This document shows, piece by piece, positions 15,398 to 20,534 of a stretch of 20,534 bases of DNA; the stretch's first letter is position 1, and every line of letters starts with the position of its first letter. The position numbers and the translations under genes were made by a program. The notes beneath the pieces were generated by a model. It saw only the letters and a program-made list of their open reading frames with translations. It was not told the DNA's origin and searched no databases. Where the stretch lies: positions 1-20,534 of the forward strand of contig CAXRIA010000018.1 in assembly GCA_964230805.1 (NCBI GenBank), written 5' to 3'. Source of the DNA: Flavicella sp964230805. Its GTDB lineage: Bacteria; Bacteroidota; Bacteroidia; Flavobacteriales; Flavobacteriaceae.

Positions 15398-15401
15398 TCA
15401 A

Positions 15402-15472
15402 TGACCCATGGTGTAATGGTAGCACTCCGGTTTTTGGTACCGTCAGTCAAGGTTCGAATCCTTGTGGGTCAA
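15402..15472 (+). tRNA. tRNA-Gln (UUG)
   Basis: A 71-base cloverleaf. Acceptor TGACCCA (15402-15408) pairs with TGGGTCA (15465-15471), with discriminator A15472 and no encoded CCA. The anticodon loop TTTTGGT has TTG at 15434-15436. The T loop is TTCGAAT, flanked by AAGG/CCTT. The D arm is GTGTAATGGTAGCAC. Confidence 0.96.
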
Positions 15473-15513
15473 CAAAAAAAGAGAAGTTTTTCAACTTCTC
15501 TTTTTTTTTGCTT
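15469..15513 (+). repeat. 45-base direct repeat, left copy (3' end of tRNA-Gln plus terminator)
   Basis: Bases 15469-15513 are identical to 17494-17538. The copy includes the last four bases of the tRNA and the whole terminator. The two copies bracket the lipoprotein gene, like attL and attR of an insertion. Confidence 0.85.
15474..15507 (+). terminator. Terminator of tRNA-Gln
   Basis: GAGAAGTT (15481-15488) pairs with AACTTCTC (15493-15500) around TTTC, extended by A7 and T9 tracts. The perfect symmetry means it can work in both directions. Confidence 0.88.
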
Positions 15514-15564
15514 AGTGTTTATCGCATTCTATTCTCGTGTTCACTACTTAAAAATTATTTTTTT

Positions 15565-15581
15565 ATGCAGAAACACTGCAT
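15565..15581 (+). other. Small hairpin before the lipoprotein gene
   Basis: ATGCAG (15565-15570) and CTGCAT (15576-15581) form a six-base stem. The spacer 15514-15619 is otherwise AT-rich; an imperfect TTATTTTG (one mismatch to TAnnTTTG) near 15590 is the only promoter-like sequence. Confidence 0.3.
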
Positions 15582-15619
15582 ATGTGCTATTTATTTTGGA
15601 CTACTATAAATAAAAAAGC

Positions 15620-17326
15620 ATGAACAATTACATAAAAATTACATTTTTAAGCATTTATTTCACCTTAAGTTGTAGCGACAATGATACCATCACTGGAATT
15701 AATGGGAAGGATGGTGAAGATGGGTCAAGTATTGGGTTAAAAATAACTTCACAAGAAAATGATTGCCAACTACACGTTTTTTTTCATGATTACAACAACA
15801 ATAGCGAACTAGATTCGGATGAAAAACTCATCACTTCTTTTGAACTTTGTAACGGAAAGAATGGTGCAGACGGAACGAATGGTGTCGACGGAACGAATGG
15901 TGTTGACGGAACGAACGGTGTTGACGGAACGAATGGTGTCGACGGAACAAACGGCAAAAGCATTGGAGTAAAAATAATTGAGTTGTCGGCGAGTTGTATG
16001 GAGCACATCTATTTTGAAGACAAAAACAATGACAATCAACTCGATGCGGACGAGGCCATTATCACGACATACGACATATGCAATGGCGACGACGCAATAC
16101 CTTTAGGTATTTTTATAGAAAACACAAACGTGATGGATTGTGCAAACGGTGGTTATATTATTCGTTCATTTTACGATTATAATTTTGACGGCTTGTACAA
16201 TGATGATGATGAAATCATCAACTCAAATGTGACTTGCTACCCAACCTCAACCACAAATGAAAATAAATTAGAAGTCATCACCCTATTTGAGCCTCAATTA
16301 GACGGTTATAATTTCAACATCTCTTCAGATGGCAAGCATATTTTTACCTATGGAATGAATGAAACATTAGTAATCAACATTGAAAACAGCTACGAGCAAG
16401 TTGGACAAACCATAAATGAAGAAAACATTACAATACCCTTCAATTCTGGATTAACCGCCTCAGATTACAGCTACTTTATGGCACATTCAAATGCAGATGC
16501 AACATTTTTAACAAATACAAGAAATGCTTTCAAATTGATAGACGGAAAGTGGGAAATCCATTCTAAATTCTCCTTATCTGGAGGAACTATTGATGGAGGT
16601 ATCAACAAAACTGGGGATATAATCGCAACCTATGTAAATGGTGAATCTGTGCATTTTTACCAATACAACGCTGCTGACATGGAATGGGTTTTGATTGATG
16701 GTCTTAATGTTTCAAATTACAAATACGACATTGGCCGAATGAAATTAAAGATTACAGACGACTTTAAAAAACTTTTTATTTTCTCCCACCATTATAATGA
16801 AAAGAAAATCACCACATCTGTAATCAATTTAAACATCGATGGTTCAGACATCACCTTTTCAGACGGGGGCTCTTTTGATACTGCGTCCCAGCGAGATGAT
16901 ATGAATATCGATTTTAAAACCTCTCTGTCTTCAAATGGAAATCACGTGGCGATAAGTCATTCCGAAAGTTACGGCCGAGGCAAACATTATTATTTTGACA
17001 TGTATCAAAGTAACGATAATGAATGGACAAATTTAAAAAGCATGTATGGAGGCTCTGTATCACCTCAAGAATATCAAGCAGGTAAAGGCTATGAAATGGC
17101 TCTGAATGAAGATGGATCGAAAGCCGCAGTATTTGTGCCAAGTTCCGAAGACCAAAATATTTCGGATGTTTTTATTTTTGAAATTTTAGATGATAACACT
17201 TGGAAGCAATTGTACTCGCATCCAAATATTTCTATTACCGAAATATATAATGAACGTTTTAGAAACAATACCATTATAACAACATCAGAAAATGAATCTC
17301 GCCTCACGTTATTAAAATTAAAATAA
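15620..17326 (+). CDS. Surface lipoprotein with collagen-like repeats, Cys/Ca-loop modules and a propeller-like C-terminus
   Basis: I do not recognise a named family. The 568-residue protein has a lipobox ending at C18 followed by S-D-N-D, an acidic start like the Bacteroidota signal for export to the cell surface. Three modules follow, at about residues 38-79, 115-156 and 161-208. Each has a Cys pair (C49/C77, C126/C154, C174/C206) and an EF-hand-like loop such as D-x-N-x-N-S-x-L-D-x-D-E. Between modules 1 and 2 lies a Gly-X-Y tract (79-113) built of GTNGVD units. From about residue 220 to the end, repeated segments of the type 'SSDG..., W..., F/V-I' suggest a beta-propeller (inference). The gene lies inside the segment bracketed by the 45-base repeats and has no obvious partner. 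It is likely a surface-exposed binding or adhesion protein. Confidence 0.8.
   Translation: MNNYIKITFLSIYFTLSCSDNDTITGINGKDGEDGSSIGLKITSQENDCQLHVFFHDYNNNSELDSDEKLITSFELCNGKNGADGTNGVDGTNGVDGTNGVDGTNGVDGTNGKSIGVKIIELSASCMEHIYFEDKNNDNQLDADEAIITTYDICNGDDAIPLGIFIENTNVMDCANGGYIIRSFYDYNFDGLYNDDDEIINSNVTCYPTSTTNENKLEVITLFEPQLDGYNFNISSDGKHIFTYGMNETLVINIENSYEQVGQTINEENITIPFNSGLTASDYSYFMAHSNADATFLTNTRNAFKLIDGKWEIHSKFSLSGGTIDGGINKTGDIIATYVNGESVHFYQYNAADMEWVLIDGLNVSNYKYDIGRMKLKITDDFKKLFIFSHHYNEKKITTSVINLNIDGSDITFSDGGSFDTASQRDDMNIDFKTSLSSNGNHVAISHSESYGRGKHYYFDMYQSNDNEWTNLKSMYGGSVSPQEYQAGKGYEMALNEDGSKAAVFVPSSEDQNISDVFIFEILDDNTWKQLYSHPNISITEIYNERFRNNTIITTSENESRLTLLKLK
15863..15952 (+). repeat. Five tandem 18-base units coding for collagen-like G-X-Y repeats
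   Basis: The units start at 15863, 15881, 15899, 15917 and 15935 and code for GTNGVD-type hexapeptides. Differences between units are mostly silent (GTC/GTT, AAT/AAC), and the first has GCA for GTC. Copy number could change by slippage or recombination without shifting the frame. Confidence 0.92.
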
Positions 17327-17386
17327 TAAGCTGTTATTCTTACTTTCTTTGATGACAAAAAGGAACAAAGCTATGATAATAAAAAA

Positions 17387-17403
17387 ACATTGTTTTCCAA
17401 TGT
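17387..17403 (-). terminator. Possible second terminator on the minus strand
   Basis: ACATTG/CAATGT form a six-base stem with a five-base loop, followed on the minus strand by seven U. It lies beyond the stronger terminator of the 17560-17934 gene, so it may be a backup or a relic. The rest of 17327-17493 shows no gene. Confidence 0.4.
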
Positions 17404-17493
17404 GCAGTTAGGTAACGATCATAATTTATTGATAAAATAGAATTATTCCAAACATTAATGAATCGTAAATATTGAGAATCAAATCGTTTCGAA

Positions 17494-17538
17494 TCAACAA
17501 AAAAAGAGAAGTTTTTCAACTTCTCTTTTTTTTTGCTT
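17494..17538 (+). repeat. 45-base direct repeat, right copy
   Basis: This is identical to 15469-15513, at an offset of 2025 bases. Just before it the sequence reads TTTCGAATC, echoing the T loop of the tRNA (TTCGAATC) but without the rest of the tRNA. Confidence 0.85.
17499..17532 (-). terminator. Terminator copy after the small exported protein gene
   Basis: This is the same symmetrical hairpin as after tRNA-Gln. On the minus strand it lies 28 bases after the stop codon at 17560 and ends in a U run. On the plus strand it also closes the lipoprotein segment. Confidence 0.82.
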
Positions 17539-17559
17539 TGTTTCAAAATAACAGAATTT

Positions 17560-17934
17560 TTAGGCCTCTTCTGTATTTTTCTTTTCATCTAAAATCAACT
17601 TTACGCTGTCTTTGAGCACGGCAAATTCTTTTACTGAGGAAAGATCGCTGATTTTTACATAGTATGTTTCTTCTGGCAAGTCCGATATGTCGTAGGTTTT
17701 ACGATACACATACCCCTTGGGAAGCACCTCTGTCAATACAATTTTTCCGGATTGATTTTTTATTTCCACCGTTGCCTGATCGTCCAAAGTTTTTACGTAC
17801 AATCGAAACGCTTTGGCATTGACTTTTTTCAGTGCTATGGATGGGGCAGGCGCTGTTGCAAGCATTTGAAAACTCACAAAAACAAAAAACACCAACCCTA
17901 AAATACCTTGTTTTTTAAGATTCTTTTTTTTCAT
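17560..17934 (-). CDS. Small exported protein, beta-rich, function unknown
   Basis: The 124-residue protein begins MKKKNLKKQ followed by a hydrophobic run and ATAPAPS, a typical signal peptide of about 27 residues. The mature part has alternating strands: AFRLYVKTLDDQATVEIKN, SGKIVLTEVLP, then YDISDLPEETYYVKISD and FAVLKDSVKLIL. This pattern resembles the short Ig-like domains used as C-terminal sorting domains or DUF3244-like periplasmic proteins in Bacteroidota, but I cannot assign a family firmly. It stands alone between two tRNA loci, with a TATTTTTG box 25 bases upstream and a terminator directly after it. Confidence 0.75.
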   Translation of the reverse strand: MKKKNLKKQGILGLVFFVFVSFQMLATAPAPSIALKKVNAKAFRLYVKTLDDQATVEIKNQSGKIVLTEVLPKGYVYRKTYDISDLPEETYYVKISDLSSVKEFAVLKDSVKLILDEKKNTEEA

Positions 17935-17958
17935 AGTTTGCTGATTTCTTTCTATTTA

Positions 17959-17966
17959 CAAAAATA
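17959..17966 (-). promoter_or_regulatory. Candidate -7 box for the small exported protein gene
   Basis: Minus-strand TATTTTTG matches TAnnTTTG and ends 24 bases before the ATG at 17934. No TTG is seen at the -33 distance. The remaining spacer up to the tRNA-Gly promoter (17967-18150) holds nothing I can name. Confidence 0.33.
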
Positions 17967-18150
17967 CTTTCTTTCTTTTTCATAGGTTGGCTCCATTTTA
18001 ACGCTCTTTTGTGTTCATTTAACCGCGTCTTCCTTTCAAAATAAAAACAGGTCTTATCAAAAAGTGGGCCAACAATGATTTGATTTTTTCTATTTCAAGC
18101 AAGGGCCACGCTATTGAAAAATCTATGAAAATTTAGTTTTTAAAAGTTTG

Positions 18151-18179
18151 TTGGAATTTTATAATAAATAGTATATTTG
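18151..18179 (+). promoter_or_regulatory. Promoter of the tRNA-Gly/tRNA-Leu operon
   Basis: TTG (18151-18153), 18 bases, then TATATTTG (18172-18179); another TTG at 18148 gives a 21-base spacer. The leader to the first tRNA contains a small hairpin around 18194-18210 (GAAT...CC-TTC-GG-ATTC). Confidence 0.72.
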
Positions 18180-18222
18180 CAGTCGAAATTCGAAGAATGC
18201 CTTCGGATTCCAATGCCAAAAT

Positions 18223-18294
18223 GCGAAAGTAGCTCAGGGGTAGAGCACCACCTTGCCAAGGTGGGGGTCGCGGGTTCAAATCCCGTCTTTCGCT
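18223..18294 (+). tRNA. tRNA-Gly (GCC)
   Basis: A 72-base cloverleaf. Acceptor GCGAAAG pairs with CTTTCGC (18287-18293), discriminator T18294. Anticodon stem CCACC/GGTGG holds the loop TTGCCAA with GCC at 18255-18257. T arm GCGGG-TTCAAAT-CCCGT. No CCA is encoded. Confidence 0.97.
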
Positions 18295-18311
18295 CTAAAA
18301 AAAATTCCAAC

Positions 18312-18397
18312 GCTCGAGTGGTGGAATTGGTAGACACGCTGGACTTAAAATCCAGTGGACTGTAAGGTCCGTATGGGTTCAAGTCCCATCTCGAGTA
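18312..18397 (+). tRNA. tRNA-Leu (UAA)
   Basis: An 86-base class II tRNA. Acceptor GCTCGAG pairs with CTCGAGT (one G-U), discriminator A18397. Anticodon stem CTGGA/TCCAG holds CTTAAAA with TAA at 18346-18348. A long variable arm (TGGACTGTAAGGTCCGT) and T arm TGGG-TTCAAGT-CCCA follow. It lies 17 bases after tRNA-Gly and shares its transcript. Confidence 0.97.
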
Positions 18398-18398
18398 C

Positions 18399-18428
18399 AA
18401 AACCCGCAACACATGTTGCGGGTTTTTT
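18399..18428 (+). terminator. Terminator of the tRNA-Gly/tRNA-Leu operon
   Basis: AACCCGCAAC (18401-18410) pairs with GTTGCGGGTT around ACAT, and is followed by a T7 run. It begins directly after the tRNA-Leu end. Confidence 0.93.
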
Positions 18429-18517
18429 TGTTTTTTCAATGTACGCGATTGAAATGAGCGGTTTTCAAAGTCATTGATGATTCTAAGAACGGATTTGTTA
18501 CGATCTCGGCTATGATT

Positions 18518-18749
18518 TCGTTGCGGAAAATCATACTGATTTTTCCGATTAAGGAAACAAGATGACAAATTGCGCAAGAATTTCGGCGAAGGAAATTCCA
18601 CCGCAATGATTTATACACGTTGTTGGCAAATCGTTTTAATCAAATCCCTCGCTGAAAAATTCCTCAAGTGTCATATCAAAAGCGTTTGCAATTTTCAAGA
18701 GGCTTGTATACTGCAAATCAGTTCCGATTTCATATCTGCCATATTGTGC
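18518..18749 (-). repeat. Direct repeat copy 1 (Xre gene tail plus palindromic element)
   Basis: This matches 20303-20534 at an offset of 1785 with about eight mismatches in 232 bases. The two differences inside the coding part are both silent (Tyr, Phe codons). The noncoding part contains a hairpin at 18524-18547 (CGGAAAATCA / TGATTTTTCCG) and another at 18578-18598 (GAATTTC / GAAATTC). Homology may extend past 18749, because copy 2 is cut by the window edge. The flanking stretch 18429-18517 shows no gene. Confidence 0.9.
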
Positions 18750-18761
18750 TCTATGAATTCC
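18636..18761 (-). pseudogene. C-terminal remnant of an Xre-family regulator
   Basis: Minus-strand translation gives 41 residues beginning GIHRAQYGRYEIG, passing LLKIANAFDMTLEEFF and ending in SEGFD. This is the second half of an Xre helix-turn-helix domain (recognition helix onward). The first half is absent: upstream, the same frame meets TAG within four codons, and the DNA there belongs to a methyltransferase gene. Its protein sequence is the same as the copy at 20421-20534 over the region both share. Confidence 0.8.
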
Positions 18762-18912
18762 ATTTATCTATAAGTCGTTTTCTCAAAGTTTTAACCATTG
18801 GAAACTCCCATTCTACATGAGCTAATCCCTCAAATTTTTGGGAAGCCATGAACCCCTCACTTAATCCACCACAACCTGCAAACAGGTCTATAAAAGTGTA
18901 TTTTTTACTCAT
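18751..18912 (-). pseudogene. DNA (cytosine-5) methyltransferase, N-terminal fragment
   Basis: The 53-codon frame starts MSKKYTFIDLFAGCGGLSEG, the S-adenosylmethionine motif I (DLFAGCGG) that opens C5 DNA methyltransferases of restriction-modification systems. It continues with HVEWEFPMVKTLRKRLIDKW, matching the next family segment, and then stops at TAG 18753-18751. The catalytic Pro-Cys motif and the target-recognition domain are gone. The break falls at GGAATTCAT, where the sequence passes into the Xre remnant. The start codon overlaps the end of the preceding Xre gene (ATGAGTAA), a sign of former translational coupling. Confidence 0.85.
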
Positions 18913-19096
18913 GTTCAACTAAAAGTTCTTTTACGCTTACTTTTAAAATTTCAGCTATTTCATAAAGGCATTCAATACTTGGTTGTCTTCTGTTTTGGAC
19001 GTATGAGTTTACCATGTTGTAACTCTTACCCAATTGTTCAGCTAGCCAAATTTGTTTGATGCCTTTTTCTTCTAAAACCTCTTTTATTCGGTTCAT
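18905..19096 (-). CDS. Xre-family helix-turn-helix regulator, controller-like
   Basis: This 63-residue protein is almost entirely one HTH_3 domain: IKEVLEEKGIKQIWLAEQLG (helices 1-2), SYNMVNSYVQNRRQPSIECL (recognition helix and following turn) and LYEIAEILKVSVKELLVEH. The frame opens at TTG 19123, but ATG 19096 (MNRIKEVLEEKG) is the natural start. Its stop overlaps the methyltransferase start by eight bases. Small Xre proteins encoded just before a C5 methyltransferase often act as controller proteins of restriction-modification systems (known), so it may once have regulated this one (inference). The protein itself looks intact. Confidence 0.88.
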   Translation of the reverse strand: MNRIKEVLEEKGIKQIWLAEQLGKSYNMVNSYVQNRRQPSIECLYEIAEILKVSVKELLVEHE

Positions 19097-19297
19097 TTTT
19101 GAATTATTTAATTCAGATAGCAAAATAGGAATTATATTTCAACATCTCACTAGATGAGCATAAAAATAATCACTAAATTTGGATGGTGAAGGGAAAGTGA
19201 AAGCTCTTTTTATTTTGTGAGGTACGAAAAAATTAAAGGTGCTTGAACGTGCGGTTGGGTTTTTTTAGTTCAAATCTTCAATATCAATAAGATTTCC

Positions 19298-19368
19298 GCA
19301 TTATGCACAACGGTGAGTATAAACGTAGTATGGGCGATAGCCCATATTATCTTTTATGCAATGTAGGC
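19298..19368 (-). repeat. Imperfect palindrome after the cytochrome gene (attC-like candidate)
   Basis: It starts 11 bases beyond the cytochrome stop codon on the minus strand. The core 19319-19357 folds into a long hairpin with a GATA loop: perfect stem TATGGGC/GCCCATA (19329-19335 / 19340-19346) extended by about ten further pairs with few interruptions. The ends read GCCTACA and GTTGTGC on the minus strand, loosely like the GCCTAAC/GTTAGGC boxes of integron attC sites. Confidence 0.6.
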
Positions 19369-19379
19369 ACAGTATTTCA
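19369..19379. other. Spacer between palindrome and cytochrome stop
   Basis: Eleven bases only. On the other side of the palindrome, 19124-19297 is AT-rich DNA without a gene, with an inverted pair TTGAAC (19243-19248) / GTTCAA (19268-19273) around a T7 run. Confidence 0.35.
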
Positions 19380-20246
19380 TTAGAATTTATCAAGATTTAG
19401 GGAATTGCACCAATTCCGTATCGCTTCCCTATCTGCATTAGAAATATTGCTGTGGTCAAAATCAGTTACATTTTGAAAAGGAGCTGGCATTACCAATTCA
19501 TCTAATGGATAGTTCTGGAAATGGTCTGTACATTGCGGTCGGTGGCACGAGGTACAAGAGTTTCGAATATTAGTTGTATGTGGTTGTTGCCAATCTTGGC
19601 CAATAACAGAATAAGGAGCTGAACCGGTTAATGGAAGAAGTAATTCCGAAGTATCAGCAGGATTTCTTAACTGGTCTACGGCAGGAGTGTGTAGAAATGG
19701 ACTTGCCATGTGACAACTTGTACAATTGAACTCTTGCGATATTTGAGAGGGATTTCCCCATAAATCATTATAGTTGGCATCTCCTAGCTTAGGTACAGCA
19801 GTATTAACTGGGTCAAAATCATCAATCTCAAAAAAGCAAGTTTCACCTGTAGAAAACTTATGTCCAATAACTCCTAAACCACTTCCCCTAAAAAAGGTAA
19901 TAAACACCACATCACTATTTTCTGACCCATCAGTATTCAAGCCTTGATACCGCCCCATTCTATTTCCAGGGTCACAAGGTGCATTGAAAGCAAATGGGTG
20001 GTCACAATCGCTTATATTATCACTTGCATGAGTTAATGGGATACCATTTTTAGTCATAGGGATTTCAATTGCATCCTCATATTTGAACTCAGGTAGTGGC
20101 CCTAAAACAGATTCACATTCATATGCATAGTCAAGGGCTGTTCTTCCTGAATCCATAATGTCATCATCCTTTTTACAAGATTCAAGGATTAACAACATAG
20201 CAGTAAATCCAAAAGCTATTAATATCACAAAGTTTCTTTTCATCAT
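19380..20246 (-). CDS. Diheme c-type cytochrome lipoprotein, likely surface exposed
   Basis: The 288-residue protein starts MMKRNFVILIAFGF and has a lipobox ending in C24, followed at once by K-K-D-D-D, a strong match to the lipoprotein surface-export signal of Bacteroidota. Two heme c sites are seen: C175-T-S-C178-H179 and C231-T-S-C234-H235. Further cysteines (C43, C81, C91, C137, C239, C280) may form disulfides. The middle part (VVFITFFRGSGLGVIGHKF, FFEIDDFDP) is not a domain I recognise. It would carry electrons at the outer membrane or outside the cell, but partner and pathway are unknown. It lies between two palindromic elements with no other respiratory gene nearby, which is odd for a cytochrome. 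Confidence 0.85.
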   Translation of the reverse strand: MMKRNFVILIAFGFTAMLLILESCKKDDDIMDSGRTALDYAYECESVLGPLPEFKYEDAIEIPMTKNGIPLTHASDNISDCDHPFAFNAPCDPGNRMGRYQGLNTDGSENSDVVFITFFRGSGLGVIGHKFSTGETCFFEIDDFDPVNTAVPKLGDANYNDLWGNPSQISQEFNCTSCHMASPFLHTPAVDQLRNPADTSELLLPLTGSAPYSVIGQDWQQPHTTNIRNSCTSCHRPQCTDHFQNYPLDELVMPAPFQNVTDFDHSNISNADREAIRNWCNSLNLDKF

Positions 20247-20279
20247 TCTGATTAAACGGTTTTTGTTTCTTTTTGTTGT

Positions 20280-20412
20280 GCCTAACGGTCTTCGTGTATG
20301 GCTCGTTGCGGAAAATCATACTGATTTTTCCGATTAAGGAAACAACTTGGCAAATTGCGCAAGAATTTCGGCCAAGGAAATTCCACCGCAATGAATTATA
20401 CACGTTGTTGGG
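20280..20412 (-). repeat. 133-base attC-like element between Xre and cytochrome genes
   Basis: On the minus strand it begins (CCCAAC) eight bases after the Xre stop and ends in GTTAGGC, a full match to the GTTRRRY box where integron integrases cut. Inside these ends, ATACACG (20398-20404) and CGTGTAT (20293-20299) form an inverted pair, and two further hairpins lie in between. The length is within the 57-141 range known for attC. The cytochrome ATG is 34 bases beyond it. The left box is not canonical. Confidence 0.55.
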
Positions 20413-20534
20413 AAATCGTTTTAATCAAATCCCTCGCTAAAAAATTCCTCAAGTGTCATATCAAAAGCGTTTGCAATTTTCAAGAGGCTTGTATACTGCA
20501 AATCAGTTCCGATTTCATATCTGCCGTATTGTGC
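20303..20534 (-). repeat. Direct repeat copy 2, continues past the window
   Basis: Partner of 18518-18749. It holds the Xre tail and most of the palindromic element, and is cut at 20534 while still matching. Confidence 0.9.
20421..20534 (-). CDS. Xre-family helix-turn-helix regulator, 5' part outside the window
   Basis: The visible 37 codons (QYGRYEIGTDLQ onward, through NAFDMTLEEFF, ending SEGFD) are the C-terminal half of an Xre domain: recognition helix residues, then helices 4 and 5. They are identical in protein sequence to the remnant at 18636-18761 across the shared part, with only silent changes in the DNA. Whether this copy is complete cannot be judged here. The stop is followed almost immediately by the attC-like palindrome. 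Confidence 0.78.
   Translation of the reverse strand, partial: AQYGRYEIGTDLQYTSLLKIANAFDMTLEEFFSEGFD

Noticed and set aside
15337..15609. Short plus frames across tRNA-Gln and its terminator
   Set aside because: They are translations of the tRNA and the A/T-rich terminator.
15863..15952. Possible CRISPR array
   Set aside because: The 18-base units are contiguous without spacers and code in frame for G-X-Y repeats.
15514..17493. An integrase or transposase inside the tRNA-Gln segment
   Set aside because: No frame other than the lipoprotein shows recombinase motifs; no terminal inverted repeats were seen.
18140..18601. 153-codon minus frame across the tRNA-Gly/tRNA-Leu locus, and 18177-18365 (+)
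   Set aside because: They span two certain tRNA genes and a terminator; sequences like 'GSNPVFRS' are translated tRNA.
18436..18618. 60-codon minus frame with SLRWNFLRRNSCAIC-type sequence, and its sister at 20182-20403
   Set aside because: Both are read through the palindromic repeat element; similarity between them only reflects the DNA repeat, and the second overlaps the cytochrome gene.

Overview
The window comes from a member of the Bacteroidota, most likely a marine Flavobacteriaceae. Three things point there. The gene order rplM-rpsI-rpsB-tsf is typical of the group. The best promoters fit the Bacteroidota form, TTG about 19-20 bases before TAnnTTTG, rather than the E. coli form, and Shine-Dalgarno sites are hard to see. 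The gene content is also characteristic: a secreted GH16 glucanase with repeated C-terminal modules, a FucP-type sugar permease, a DUF2723 membrane protein, DUF2141, and lipoproteins with acidic residues after the lipid cysteine.

Layout. Positions 1-1502 (-) hold most of a GH16 enzyme cut by the window edge. Next come aat (-) and the ribosomal block rplM, rpsI, rpsB, tsf (-, 5253 to 2407), closed by a strong hairpin terminator at 2356-2387. A second minus-strand run, 10782 to 5505, carries a sugar permease, shikimate kinase, DNA polymerase I and a small exported DUF2141 protein. A short thioredoxin-fold protein without any cysteine (11080-11376, +) converges on a NodB-type deacetylase (-), which follows a 1024-residue DUF2723 glycosyltransferase-like membrane protein (-). 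All of this looks like ordinary core chromosome.

From about 15.3 kb the character changes. A tRNA-Gln and its terminator are followed by a 2 kb segment carrying a collagen-like surface lipoprotein. That segment is closed by an exact second 45-base copy of the tRNA-Gln terminator region, which suggests insertion or duplication at the tRNA 3' end. A small exported protein (-) and a tRNA-Gly/tRNA-Leu pair (+) follow.

The last 2.1 kb is accessory DNA. It holds an Xre regulator overlapping the first 53 codons of a DNA cytosine-5 methyltransferase, which is broken and joined to the C-terminal remnant of a second Xre gene. It also holds a diheme c-type cytochrome lipoprotein and a direct repeat of about 232 bases (18518-18749 and 20303-20534, about 97% identical) that contains the tail of the Xre gene and a long imperfect palindrome. 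The palindromes sit just after the stop codons, and one ends in a GTTAGGC box. This looks like a small array of gene cassettes on the minus strand, comparable to integron attC cassettes, although no integrase is visible. It is the best candidate here for an undescribed system, together with the tRNA-Gln insertion.
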